Below are positions 8,712 to 17,220 of a stretch of DNA of 64,000 nucleotides, piece after piece. This DNA is from Paenibacillus taichungensis. Lineage in GTDB: Bacteria > Bacillota > Bacilli > Paenibacillales > Paenibacillaceae. The notes beneath the pieces are model-generated. The model was not told where the DNA came from. It worked only from the letters and a program-made list of their open reading frames with translations, and made no database searches. The stretch covers positions 620,001-684,000 of the forward strand of contig NZ_JABMCC010000118.1 in the NCBI RefSeq assembly GCF_013359905.1, given 5' to 3'. The translations under genes and the position numbers were made by a program. The first letter of the stretch is position 1. Each line of letters opens with the position of its first letter.

Positions 8712-9083
8712 ATGGTCAAACAAGTTTCTATCTCCCAAATTCACCCTCGATTAACCGTATACAGCGAAGAGAATTTCAGAGGCCTTCGGAGAGTATATCG
8801 TGGTAATCTTGGAATTGCCGATATTGACGCCGTTCTGACAGGGATCGAAAGTTTGAAATTTTTCTCTACCAATCCAAACGCCACACTCGTGTTATTTGAT
8901 CGTTCACGTTTTCGTGACAATTTCGTTGTACTGCGGGGCAATCGAATCATTCGTGAACTGGATGACTTCTTGCGCAGAGGTGATGTGGAATCCCTCATTT
9001 CTTCCAATCAGCGGTTAACACTGGCACAGATTCGTGAAATTAGAAGAACCGGTGAGCTTCCTCCCGGCTACCGATTAATCTAA
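8712..9083 (+). CDS. Small beta/gamma-crystallin-like protein (tentative)
   Basis: Soluble protein of 123 residues with no signal peptide. Two related segments, VYSEENFRGLRRVYRGN (about 16-32) and VLFDRSRFRDNFVVLRGN (about 57-74), look like the Y/F-x-x-x-x-F-x-G Greek-key repeats of beta/gamma-crystallins. The second is followed by a D-D-F and a short helix. The Ca2+-binding N/D-N/D-x-x-S/T-S motifs of microbial crystallins are not obvious, so the family call is inferred from pattern only. ATG 8712 follows a strong AAAGGAGG. It stands alone upstream of the P-type ATPase, and a 13-bp hairpin follows it. Confidence 0.7.
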   Translation: MVKQVSISQIHPRLTVYSEENFRGLRRVYRGNLGIADIDAVLTGIESLKFFSTNPNATLVLFDRSRFRDNFVVLRGNRIIRELDDFLRRGDVESLISSNQRLTLAQIREIRRTGELPPGYRLI

Positions 9084-9117
9084 TCTGTCATACTCGCCAA
9101 CGTTAGTTCATTCAACA

Positions 9118-9154
9118 TTTCAGTGATGCATGTCATCTAAGTGCATCACTGAAA
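9118..9154. repeat. Perfect 13-bp inverted repeat
   Basis: TTTCAGTGATGCA at 9118-9130 is exactly complementary to TGCATCACTGAAA at 9142-9154, with an 11-base loop. Neither strand has a T run after it; AT-rich sequence follows on the forward strand. It may end the crystallin-like transcript or be an operator for the ATPase gene. Confidence 0.6.
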
Positions 9155-9301
9155 ATAAAAAATTTAAAAATAGGCATATCTGAACTCCTTATGAAAAATA
9201 CTGTGTACATAAAAAATAATGAATGGAACGATTCTATATTTTGCCCGTAAGGGTAATACAAGTGAAGCATATTGAAATCTATGATCCAAGGAGCTGGTCA
9301 T

Positions 9302-11953
9302 TTGCAATATTACAGACACAGCGCAGAGGAGACGCTTCAGGACGTTCAGAGTTCCACGGACGGGCTCACAACCTCTGAGGCTGCGAAGAGACTGGAGACG
9401 GAAGGCTATAACGAGTTAAAGGGAAAAGCCGCAACCCCCATCTGGAAGCTATTTATTGAAAATTTTAAAGATCCCATGGTTATTGTGCTGCTGATCGCGG
9501 CCGCTGTTCAGATCGTCCTTGGACACCTGATCGAATCGATAATCATTTTTCTCGTCATTCTGTTAAATGCGGTAATCAGCGTTGTGCAGACCAAAAAGGC
9601 CGAAAGTTCTCTGGATGCACTCCGGCAAATGTCTGCTCCCGAAGCCAAAGTCATTCGTGACGGGCAGAAAAAAACGATTCCCGCGCGGGAACTTGTTCCC
9701 GGCGATATTGTCTTGCTGGATGCAGGGGATTATGTCCCGGCAGACGGCCGTATTTTGGAATCAGGCAGCTTGCGCATCAACGAAGGCATGCTGACAGGAG
9801 AATCCGAAGCAGCAGAGAAACACACAGATGCCATCCCGGAAGAAGCTCCGATCGGTGACCGTCGCAATATGGCATTCAGTGGATCACTGGTGGTGTATGG
9901 TCGGGGTACGCTCGTCATTACGGGTACAGCGCTGAAAACGGAAATCGGCAAGATTGCCGAATTGATTGAAAATGCAGAGGCGAAGGAAACTCCATTGCAA
10001 CGGAAATTGGAATCCTTTAGTAAGAAGCTTGGCTTCTTTATCCTAGGCTTGTCGATTCTTATTTTCGCCATCGAAGCAGGACGTGTCTGGCTAACTGAAG
10101 GAACGGAAAATATCGGACCATCCATTGTGAATGCCCTAATGTTCGCAGTTGCCGTTGCTGTCGCTGCCATTCCAGAAGCTCTTTCCTCCATCGTGACGAT
10201 TGTATTGTCTCTGGGAACGAATAAAATGGCCAAGCAGCACGCCATCATCAGACGTCTTCCTGCCGTGGAAGCCTTGGGTTCTGCCAGTATTATCTGTACT
10301 GACAAAACAGGAACGCTCACTCAAAACAAAATGACCGTGGTGGACTATTACATTCCCCATGGCACAAAAGATCAATTCCCCGATGATCCCAAACAGTGGT
10401 CTGCAGAGGAACGGCGTTTGTTACATATTGCAGTACTCTGCAATGATTCGAATATTAACCAAGAAGGCAAGGAACTTGGTGATCCCACCGAGGTAGCGCT
10501 CATCGCCTTCAGTAACCGGGTTAACAAGGATTACAATGAAATTCGTGACCAGTTTCCGCGTGAAGCCGAACTTCCTTTTGACTCGGATCGGAAATTGATG
10601 AGCACTGTGCACACATTTGAAGGGCAGACGGCTTTGCTGACCAAAGGTGGACCGGATGTGCTGTTCAGTCGCTGTAGTCATGTATTTATGAACGGTGAAG
10701 TTCAGCCATTGACATCTGAGATTCGCACGCAGTTTGAAGAAAAGAATGAAGCTTTCTCCAAACGGGCCTTCCGTGTGCTAGCCTACGCCTACAAAAAGTT
10801 TGATGACAAAAATCAGGTCACGGTAGAGGACGAATATGATCTAACACTTGTTGGTCTGACAGCCATGATTGATCCACCGCGTGAAGCGGTATATGGTTCC
10901 ATCGAAGAATCCAAGAAGGCAGGCATTCGCACGATCATGATCACTGGCGACCACAAAACAACAGCCCAAGCGATCGGTATTGATATCGGACTTGCAGGCC
11001 CGGATGATCTGGCCCTTACCGGAGCAGAGCTGGACAAACTGTCGGATGAAGAACTCGATCAGCAGCTCGAACACATCTCGGTGTATGCACGTGTATCTCC
11101 TGAAAATAAAATCCGCATCGTTCGTGCGTGGCAACGCAAAGGCAAGATTGCAGCGATGACCGGAGATGGCGTCAACGACGCACCTGCACTGAAACAGGCA
11201 GACATCGGCGTAGCGATGGGCAGCGGGACGGATGTCGCGAAAGACGCGGCAGCCATGATTTTGACGGATGATAACTTTGTCTCCATCGTGAATGCAGTCA
11301 GTGTAGGGCGTATGGTATTCGATAATATCAAAAAAGCCATTGCGTACCTGTTTGCAGGAAACCTGGGGGCGATTATCGCCATTTTGTTTGCATTAGTGGT
11401 CGGTTGGGTGAACCCCTTCACAGCCCTCCAGCTGCTCTTCATCAATCTGGTGAATGATTCCCTGCCAGCTATTGCACTGGGTACGGAAAAAGCTGAACCG
11501 GATGTCATGCGTCGAAAACCGCGGGATATCAACGAAGGCATCTTTGCTGGTGGAACGCTGCAGGCTGTCATTACACGTGGTGTTCTGATCGGAGTGGCTG
11601 TCATCGTGTCCCAATATATTGGACTTGGGATCTCGGAGGAAATGAGTGTAGCGATGGCATTTACGACCCTAATTCTGGCACGGAGTCTGCAAACTTTTGC
11701 AGCGCGCTCCAACACACAGACGATTTTCCAGGTCGGCTTCACCACCAACAAATATGTCCTCGGCTCCATCCTGGTTTGTCTCTGCCTGTATGGAATCACG
11801 CTGATTCCAGGGGTTCGCAGCATCTTCGCCATCCCGGCAGCCTTTGGCTGGAATGAGTTCCTTATCGCAGGGGGACTTGCTCTCGCTGCGGTCATTCTGA
11901 TGGATGTCATCAAGTGGATTCGCAATCGTGGCACACAAGCTACTGCGTCCTAA
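9302..11953 (+). CDS. Cation-transporting P-type ATPase (Ca2+ type, P2A)
   Basis: Integral membrane pump of about 883 residues that exports a cation, probably Ca2+, using ATP. The order is cation-ATPase N-domain, actuator with LTGES, TM4 with IPEALSS, phosphorylation motif CTDKTGTLTQNKM, nucleotide domain with KGGPD, hinge TGDGVNDAPAL, and C-terminal helices. TM5 reads AGNLGAI, so the Glu of Ca2+ site I in SERCA (NVGE) is Ala here. TM6 keeps NLVNDSLPA. That pattern suggests one Ca2+ site or a different specificity. I chose TTG 9302 because AAGGAG (9288-9293) lies 8 bases before it; the frame is open from 9272. Product begins MQYYRHSAEE. Confidence 0.92.
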   Translation: MQYYRHSAEETLQDVQSSTDGLTTSEAAKRLETEGYNELKGKAATPIWKLFIENFKDPMVIVLLIAAAVQIVLGHLIESIIIFLVILLNAVISVVQTKKAESSLDALRQMSAPEAKVIRDGQKKTIPARELVPGDIVLLDAGDYVPADGRILESGSLRINEGMLTGESEAAEKHTDAIPEEAPIGDRRNMAFSGSLVVYGRGTLVITGTALKTEIGKIAELIENAEAKETPLQRKLESFSKKLGFFILGLSILIFAIEAGRVWLTEGTENIGPSIVNALMFAVAVAVAAIPEALSSIVTIVLSLGTNKMAKQHAIIRRLPAVEALGSASIICTDKTGTLTQNKMTVVDYYIPHGTKDQFPDDPKQWSAEERRLLHIAVLCNDSNINQEGKELGDPTEVALIAFSNRVNKDYNEIRDQFPREAELPFDSDRKLMSTVHTFEGQTALLTKGGPDVLFSRCSHVFMNGEVQPLTSEIRTQFEEKNEAFSKRAFRVLAYAYKKFDDKNQVTVEDEYDLTLVGLTAMIDPPREAVYGSIEESKKAGIRTIMITGDHKTTAQAIGIDIGLAGPDDLALTGAELDKLSDEELDQQLEHISVYARVSPENKIRIVRAWQRKGKIAAMTGDGVNDAPALKQADIGVAMGSGTDVAKDAAAMILTDDNFVSIVNAVSVGRMVFDNIKKAIAYLFAGNLGAIIAILFALVVGWVNPFTALQLLFINLVNDSLPAIALGTEKAEPDVMRRKPRDINEGIFAGGTLQAVITRGVLIGVAVIVSQYIGLGISEEMSVAMAFTTLILARSLQTFAARSNTQTIFQVGFTTNKYVLGSILVCLCLYGITLIPGVRSIFAIPAAFGWNEFLIAGGLALAAVILMDVIKWIRNRGTQATAS

Positions 11954-12426
11954 AAATGAACACATGCAAAAAACGGCGTCCTGGTCAGGACGTCGTTTTT
12001 GTATAGCCACCTTATTTTCCGCGAGATATACTGCACAAGACAGTTACCCCGTTTGATGCCAAAAGCGATCCATCGTCCGTCTACATCTTCAATGACAAAT
12101 TCCTTGTTATTGTAGTCCGTATGATTTAATGGGCGCACTATTTTCACATCAGCGTTAATGAATTCCTGTTGAAGCTCTTCCTGATTTTTGGTGATAAAGT
12201 ACGCATCGTACCCGTAACCGTATAATTCCCTGTTGGGTATAACCTTCTGACCATTGCTAAGGGTCAAAATAATTTCGGTATCGTCACGATACAGGCAAAC
12301 ATGAGGTTCCTCGGTATCCAGATACTCAACTACTCTGAAACCTATCTTTTCTTCATAAAATTTAGCCGTTTGCTTAATATCCAATGTAGGAAATATGCTG
12401 TGGGACATCAGTAAAAAACGATTCAT
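11950..12426 (-). CDS. VOC (glyoxalase/bleomycin-resistance) family protein with run-on C-terminus
   Basis: Small metal-dependent-fold protein of 158 residues; substrate unknown. It has the beta-alpha-beta-beta-beta layout: IFPTLDIKQTAKFYEEKIGF at the start and FVIEDVDGRWIAFGIKR at about residue 113-129. VOC proteins like this normally end just after the last strand. Here the frame runs on for about 28 residues, through the terminator hairpin, and stops overlapping the last bases of the convergent ATPase gene. A one-base longer G run near 12050 would restore a TAA right after GIKRG, so the tail may come from a frameshift. ATG 12426 follows AGGAG. Confidence 0.78.
   Translation of the reverse strand: MNRFLLMSHSIFPTLDIKQTAKFYEEKIGFRVVEYLDTEEPHVCLYRDDTEIILTLSNGQKVIPNRELYGYGYDAYFITKNQEELQQEFINADVKIVRPLNHTDYNNKEFVIEDVDGRWIAFGIKRGNCLVQYISRKIRWLYKNDVLTRTPFFACVHF
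11968..12000. terminator. Bidirectional terminator inside the end of the VOC gene
   Basis: AAAAAACGGCGTCCT pairs with AGGACGTCGTTTTT around a GGTC loop, with A/T runs on both flanks. It ends the ATPase transcript. It also lies within the reverse-strand VOC reading frame, which is odd (see findings). Confidence 0.9.
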
Positions 12427-12621
12427 TCAAATTCTCCTAACATCTAATTTATGTATACACAATGACTATTTTATCTAAATTCAGGAAGAAAGGGTAACAA
12501 GACTTATTCAACAAGTGTCTAGCATACGATAATGAAGATCGTCGAATCCGTATGACATTATTGCCATATAATAAGATTGAGCGTAAAATGATTTATTGAA
12601 TTCATAGACAGGAATGGTTAC

Positions 12622-13965
12622 GTGAAAGATAAAATTGTAATGCCTCTCTGGACTTGCTGCCTGTTTATCGTTGTGATGAACACCACCATGTTTAACGTCT
12701 CTTTACCCGTTATTATTCATGATCTTCAGATTACATCGGACCTGGGTTCCTGGGTCATTTCAAGCTACTCGATTGGTTATGCCTTGTCGACGGTGATTTA
12801 CAGCCGATTGTCTGACCGTATTCCGGTACGCAAATTGTTGACGGTTGGATTGCTTATTCTGGGGTTATCTTCATTACTCGGATTATTTGCGCACAGCTTT
12901 GCGATCCTTTTGCTGACACGCATTTTGCAATCTGCGGGTGCAGGGGTCATGGCCGGACTTGGTCTTGTTATCGCGAGCCGCTATATCCCAGTGGAGCGGC
13001 GCGGAGCAGCCATCGCACTGATCTCATCAGGCAGTGCCATGGCGTTTGGGCTTGGCCCTATTGTGGGTGGACTCATTAGTGAGTACTGGGGCTGGAATGG
13101 ACTTTTCGCTATTACGGTGCTTGTCCTGCTTGCGCTGCCCGTACTGCTCTATTTTCTCCCGCGTGAAACGGCCAAACCGGAGAATCCCTTTGATATGTTC
13201 GGTGCAGCATTAACCGTGATTAATGCAACTACCCTTCTGGTTGCCATTACTCAGCAGTCATGGTTATGGCTGACCATCGGTGTCATTTCACTTATTGTGC
13301 ACATCGTGTATATTCGCAGGGCGAGCCTCCCTTTTGTGAATCCACATGTATTCCGAACACCCGGGTTTACCCGGCTACTGCTCATCGGCTTCTGTGTTCT
13401 GGTCGTAAATCTGGGCAATTTGTTCCTGATGCCGCTAGTGCTCGCTGATCTGTTTGGCCGTTCGTCGCTGGCTGTTGGTCTGCTGATTGCTCCTGGAGCC
13501 ATCGTCTCGGCATTCTGTACCCGCTTCGTAGGTCGCTGGATCGACCGTTATGGCAATATGCGTTTTCTGATGATCGGGCACATTTTGCTTGCCGCAGTAC
13601 TTGCTCTGTTTATGCTGGGTCTGAATCAGTCAGCCCTAATCATCACCGGAGGTTATCTCTTTTTCTCCCCGGCACTCTCCGCCTCGATAGCTTCGCTGAA
13701 TAATGAAGCATCTCGGATGCTTCCCAAAGCGCAGATCGGTTCCGGTATGGGTTTATTACAGTTGATCCAATTTTTTGGCGGTTCGGTATCCGTCGCTGTC
13801 TGCGGGCTGCTGCTTCACGGCATTCCGGGCGTTCCGATAGAGGAAGCCTATCATTATGTATATGGATGTCTGCTCTTGGTCTGTCTGATCTCGCTAGTCA
13901 TCGTGGTCTGGCATAACAAAGCTGCACGATCAACTTCTACGGTTACGATGACTGAGACTGGGTAG
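12622..13965 (+). CDS. MFS drug efflux transporter (DHA2, Tet(L)/Tet(K)-like)
   Basis: Proton-driven exporter of 447 residues with about 14 membrane helices. It shows MNTTMFNVSLPVIIHDL in TM1, WVISSYSIGYALSTVIYSRL with the D-x-x-P-x-R-K loop (SDRIPVRKLL) after TM2, and the motif C-like GSAMAFGLGPIVGG in TM5. The order and spacing match the Tet(L)/Tet(K) group, though drug specificity cannot be read from sequence. GTG 12622 follows AGGA. It is monocistronic, closed by the hairpin at 14031-14060, with no regulator beside it. Confidence 0.9.
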   Translation: MKDKIVMPLWTCCLFIVVMNTTMFNVSLPVIIHDLQITSDLGSWVISSYSIGYALSTVIYSRLSDRIPVRKLLTVGLLILGLSSLLGLFAHSFAILLLTRILQSAGAGVMAGLGLVIASRYIPVERRGAAIALISSGSAMAFGLGPIVGGLISEYWGWNGLFAITVLVLLALPVLLYFLPRETAKPENPFDMFGAALTVINATTLLVAITQQSWLWLTIGVISLIVHIVYIRRASLPFVNPHVFRTPGFTRLLLIGFCVLVVNLGNLFLMPLVLADLFGRSSLAVGLLIAPGAIVSAFCTRFVGRWIDRYGNMRFLMIGHILLAAVLALFMLGLNQSALIITGGYLFFSPALSASIASLNNEASRMLPKAQIGSGMGLLQLIQFFGGSVSVAVCGLLLHGIPGVPIEEAYHYVYGCLLLVCLISLVIVVWHNKAARSTSTVTMTETG

Positions 13966-14030
13966 GTTGCAAACTAGGATGTATGTATTTCTATATCATT
14001 CAATCAAAACATTCATGTATTCGATTGAGT

Positions 14031-14060
14031 AAAAGGCCCGCGCATAGCGCGAGCCTTTTG
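14031..14060. terminator. Bidirectional terminator between convergent genes
   Basis: AAAAGGCCCGCGC pairs with GCGCGAGCCTTTT around a short ATA loop with one mismatch, giving T runs in both directions. It serves the MFS gene and the SMI1-family gene. Confidence 0.85.
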
Positions 14061-14088
14061 TCGTTCACGAGGATATTCAAACGGTGAA

Positions 14089-14553
14089 TCACTCAACTGG
14101 ATCACTCGGTCTGGTTTTTAAACAAGCTATGAATGCATTGAAATTATCAGCGATCTCTCGTACATTTTCCTCCAGCAGTTGCTGAGCTTCCTCCGGGGTC
14201 TCTGATTCACTCTCAGCATCTTCACGCACCATCGCCTCTTCATGATCCATAACCAGTACGGCAGGAGATTCTGAATTCTTTCGGTAATCCAATAAATAGT
14301 TGTTGCCGCTGCTGACACTCCAAGCAAACGGAATAATCCGGCTCGGATCCGGATTCACATCGTCTACCAGATTGATGTTATTTGCAATGAACTGATCATC
14401 GAGAGCAGAGAAACGAATTTCCCAATCGATGACCTCTCCATTTTCAATCATATCAAATGCTTGACCGTCGGTCTTCCGTTGGAACTCCAGATATTCGTGC
14501 GGAAACACAATGCTGTAATGCTTCTGAATGTTATTGATATTCAAGTTATTCAT
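14089..14553 (-). CDS. SMI1/KNR4 (SUKH) family protein
   Basis: Soluble acidic protein of 154 residues with the SUKH fold. Helix FPHEYLEFQRKTDGQAF is the family's P-x-x-Y/F-x-x-F start. Strands IIPFAWSVSSGNNYLLDYRK and PAVLVMDHEEA follow the usual I-P-F-A...G-N-x-x-x-x-D pattern. SUKH proteins are often immunity proteins for polymorphic toxins, but no toxin gene is nearby, so the role here is open. ATG 14553 follows GGGAGGGAG. The DUF2625 gene lies just upstream on the same strand, so the two are likely co-transcribed. Confidence 0.85.
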   Translation of the reverse strand: MNNLNINNIQKHYSIVFPHEYLEFQRKTDGQAFDMIENGEVIDWEIRFSALDDQFIANNINLVDDVNPDPSRIIPFAWSVSSGNNYLLDYRKNSESPAVLVMDHEEAMVREDAESESETPEEAQQLLEENVREIADNFNAFIACLKTRPSDPVE

Positions 14554-14586
14554 ACTCTCCCTCCCCTACAGCCCTGTCATAGCACA

Positions 14587-15243
14587 TCATTTCCCAACCA
14601 ATGCTGCTTTCCAGGCTTCCTCCACTGCAACAGGAGCTTTGCTGCTGCTCTCGCCGCCGCCCTCCTCCGTCCAAAGCGGTGGATAATACGCAAATACTTG
14701 TCCTGTCTGAAGCTGTCTCATGTCGTTCTGCCAACCCTTCCAACGAAAGGTCTGATAGTACTGCTCCAGATCACCATTAGCCAACCAGTTGATGAAGCCC
14801 GAGTAAGCCAGTTCTGTCGATTCCCATTCCAGCGTGTCAGGGGCAAAATAGTATACATGTCCTGTACGGCCATACTTGCCCATATCCATTCCGAAAAACC
14901 CACCGGCGGCATCGTAGGCGACGATCATCATGCCTTCCAATGCGGGTACACACAGCTTGTCACCCAAACCATTCCAACGGGTCAGACTCCCAAAAATGCG
15001 GTCACCACCCGATCCAAGTAACGTAATCCAGCCATCATCCAACACGATTCCCTCTGTCTCATAGGCAACGGCTCCCAAATAGGATTTGGTGCTTACTTGG
15101 AGGCGATAGAGCGTATCCTCTCCGGCCTCCCGCTGTGCAGGAACATAGGTGTACTTATTTTGTCCATGGTCCAATAGCTCCTTGAGTTCCTCCCAAGCGT
15201 GATGTTCCCGATCCACTAATTCGCTTACGGATAATTTATGCAT
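14587..15243 (-). CDS. DUF2625 family protein
   Basis: Cytoplasmic protein of 218 residues without membrane segments. The core, LYRLQVSTKSYLGAVAYETE followed by DDGWITLLGSGG and LTRWNG, is the conserved DUF2625 block. The family has no established biochemical role. ATG 15243 has GGGAG 8 bases upstream; the in-frame ATG 15249 is only 3 bases from that site. It is 33 bp ahead of the SMI1-family gene. Glycine-, serine- and alanine-rich sequence closes the protein. Confidence 0.8.
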   Translation of the reverse strand: MHKLSVSELVDREHHAWEELKELLDHGQNKYTYVPAQREAGEDTLYRLQVSTKSYLGAVAYETEGIVLDDGWITLLGSGGDRIFGSLTRWNGLGDKLCVPALEGMMIVAYDAAGGFFGMDMGKYGRTGHVYYFAPDTLEWESTELAYSGFINWLANGDLEQYYQTFRWKGWQNDMRQLQTGQVFAYYPPLWTEEGGGESSSKAPVAVEEAWKAALVGK

Positions 15244-15315
15244 GATCATTTCTCCCTTCGATCTACTTTAAATCCAATAAGGCCGTAGTTGCTCCATACG
15301 TTCACACTATTCCTT

Positions 15316-17109
15316 TTATGTTGCAAGCTTCACCCAGATATGCTTGTAGTCAATTTTTCCCCATGCATTTAAGGCAATGCCTTCAAGCATGGGGTGATGC
15401 TGGGCTCTCTGAAGACTGTGATACAGAAAGATGACATTCGATGAACTTTTGAGCTTTTCCTGAATGTCCAAAAGCTGCTTCATTCGCTCGTCCGGGCTCG
15501 GTTCTCTCATGCATACTGTTAACTTGTCATCCACATATGCGGTCAATTCCGGGCTGAGGTGATTACGCAGAAAACTGAAACGGGATTGATACAGCTCCAG
15601 CAGGGTAAGGTCTGCCTGCTCACCAAGCACTTCTCCAGCCATGACCAGATCGGCCTGTGCCAGCACTTGGGGGTCAGCCAGATGCTCAATCGGGAGCTTC
15701 ACCACATTCAGTTGTACCCCCATCTCCTTGCATCGTCTGCTAATCCACACAGCCGTTTTTTCATTCTCCAACCATTCATACGTGTACAGGTTCAGAGGCT
15801 GACCGCCATATTCGGATCCCTGAATCCGTTTTTTTGCTTCATCCAGATCAGAACTCCCTGCGTAATCCTGCTGCGCTCCACTGAGCACAAACCCCTCCGA
15901 TGCACACTGCCTGAGACCACCCAGTTCCTTAATCATTCGTTCCCGATCCAATCCCAGATCCATGGCCTGACGAAATAAAATATTCTGCTGAATCCCTGCT
16001 TTGTTCAGGTTAAAGGTCAGGTAGGTGCTGCCATTCTCCAACTGGCGGAGAGAGGGTTCACTCGTTGATTCTCTACTCGCACCCGAATATAACAGCTGCA
16101 TATCCCTGCTTGTCCTGTGTGACCCAGGCTGTCCTTCATAGTCCGGCCACACCCACATCTCAATCCGATCCAGATGAGGACGCCCTTCAAAGTAATGGCC
16201 ATTCGCTTCCAGAACAAGCAGGGATTCATTATTTTTGATCATGCGGAAAGGACCCGTGCCAATCGGCAGTGCTGAGAAACATTCAGCTTTATCGGGACCT
16301 CCCAAATCTTCAGGCACGATCGAACAGCGATCCGTACAGAGAAAAGCTGGAAATACCGCATTGGGCTGGGCAAAATAAAAATCAATGCAATATCTCCCGG
16401 GAGTCTCTATAGCTTTGATTAAAGAAAAAATCCACTCCGAGGATGTCCTTCCTGACATGCGTTCAAATGTAAATCTCACATCCTGTGCAGTCATTTCCTG
16501 ACCGTGGTGGAACCGTACTCCCTTACGTAAGTAAAACCGCCACCGGGATGATGAGTCGTCCCATTCCCAATGATGAGCTAGTCCAGGAAGAATACGTTTT
16601 TCCTCCGGATCGAATATGAGGAGTGTATCGAAGATCTGCCTTACCCAATGAGATTCAGTACGCCGCTGAACCCACGCAGGGTCCAGATGAGGGACCGGCC
16701 GGTAAAAGGGAAAACGCAGTACCTCCCGTTCCTCCCCATCGGTGCGCAAGATGCCCAGCTGTCGTTCCAGCCAATCGGTGAAGTCATCCTTTATTCGCTG
16801 CGTACCGGAAGAATCAATTAAACGCCATGCTTCATTAAGCTGCTCATTCTCCACAAGCTGCTTCGCTTTGGCTGCAAGCAGATCCGACACCGATACGTTA
16901 AAAGACATTCGGGATACATTGCCTCTTCCTCGACCGGGTATCCATGTCAAATAACCGGATTCCGTCAATTTGTTCAGCACAAGCTGTGCATTACGCCTCG
17001 AACAATCCAGCAGTTCAGTGACCTGTTCCATCGTGACTTCTATCATTTCCTGCTCAGGCACACCCTCAAAGTGAGTGCGCAAGATCAGATAATGCTCTTC
17101 TGCGTCCAT
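15316..17109 (-). CDS. SgrR-like regulator: HTH plus oligopeptide-binding-like domain
   Basis: One-component regulator of 597 residues. An N-terminal winged helix of the SgrR type (about 1-115, with VTELLDCSRRNAQLVLNKL) is followed by a solute-binding family 5 domain (about 130-590). The latter shows DTLLIFDPEEKRILPGLAHH, VRFHHGQEMTAQDVRFTFER and a C-terminal lobe ending in FLYHSLQRAQHHP. No signal peptide is present, so the binding domain senses a cytoplasmic ligand. In enterobacteria SgrR responds to sugar-phosphate stress and sits beside an efflux gene, setA. Here an MFS exporter diverges 111 bp away, a parallel arrangement. ATG 17109 follows AGGAGGGGG. Confidence 0.9.
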   Translation of the reverse strand: MDAEEHYLILRTHFEGVPEQEMIEVTMEQVTELLDCSRRNAQLVLNKLTESGYLTWIPGRGRGNVSRMSFNVSVSDLLAAKAKQLVENEQLNEAWRLIDSSGTQRIKDDFTDWLERQLGILRTDGEEREVLRFPFYRPVPHLDPAWVQRRTESHWVRQIFDTLLIFDPEEKRILPGLAHHWEWDDSSSRWRFYLRKGVRFHHGQEMTAQDVRFTFERMSGRTSSEWIFSLIKAIETPGRYCIDFYFAQPNAVFPAFLCTDRCSIVPEDLGGPDKAECFSALPIGTGPFRMIKNNESLLVLEANGHYFEGRPHLDRIEMWVWPDYEGQPGSHRTSRDMQLLYSGASRESTSEPSLRQLENGSTYLTFNLNKAGIQQNILFRQAMDLGLDRERMIKELGGLRQCASEGFVLSGAQQDYAGSSDLDEAKKRIQGSEYGGQPLNLYTYEWLENEKTAVWISRRCKEMGVQLNVVKLPIEHLADPQVLAQADLVMAGEVLGEQADLTLLELYQSRFSFLRNHLSPELTAYVDDKLTVCMREPSPDERMKQLLDIQEKLKSSSNVIFLYHSLQRAQHHPMLEGIALNAWGKIDYKHIWVKLAT

Positions 17110-17220
17110 CTTCCCCCTCCTAAAAGGCGAAGTCGACTTGGTGAATGCTTCGCTTTTTCTTCCTCTTTTGCAAAAGTATAATGGACCTCATTACCACACG
17201 TAAAGAGGAGATTGTTATCC

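Noticed and set aside
11059..11934. 291-codon reverse-strand frame opposite the ATPase
   Set aside because: Antisense shadow of a clear P-type ATPase; the protein is rich in Arg, Met and Ser with no domain pattern.
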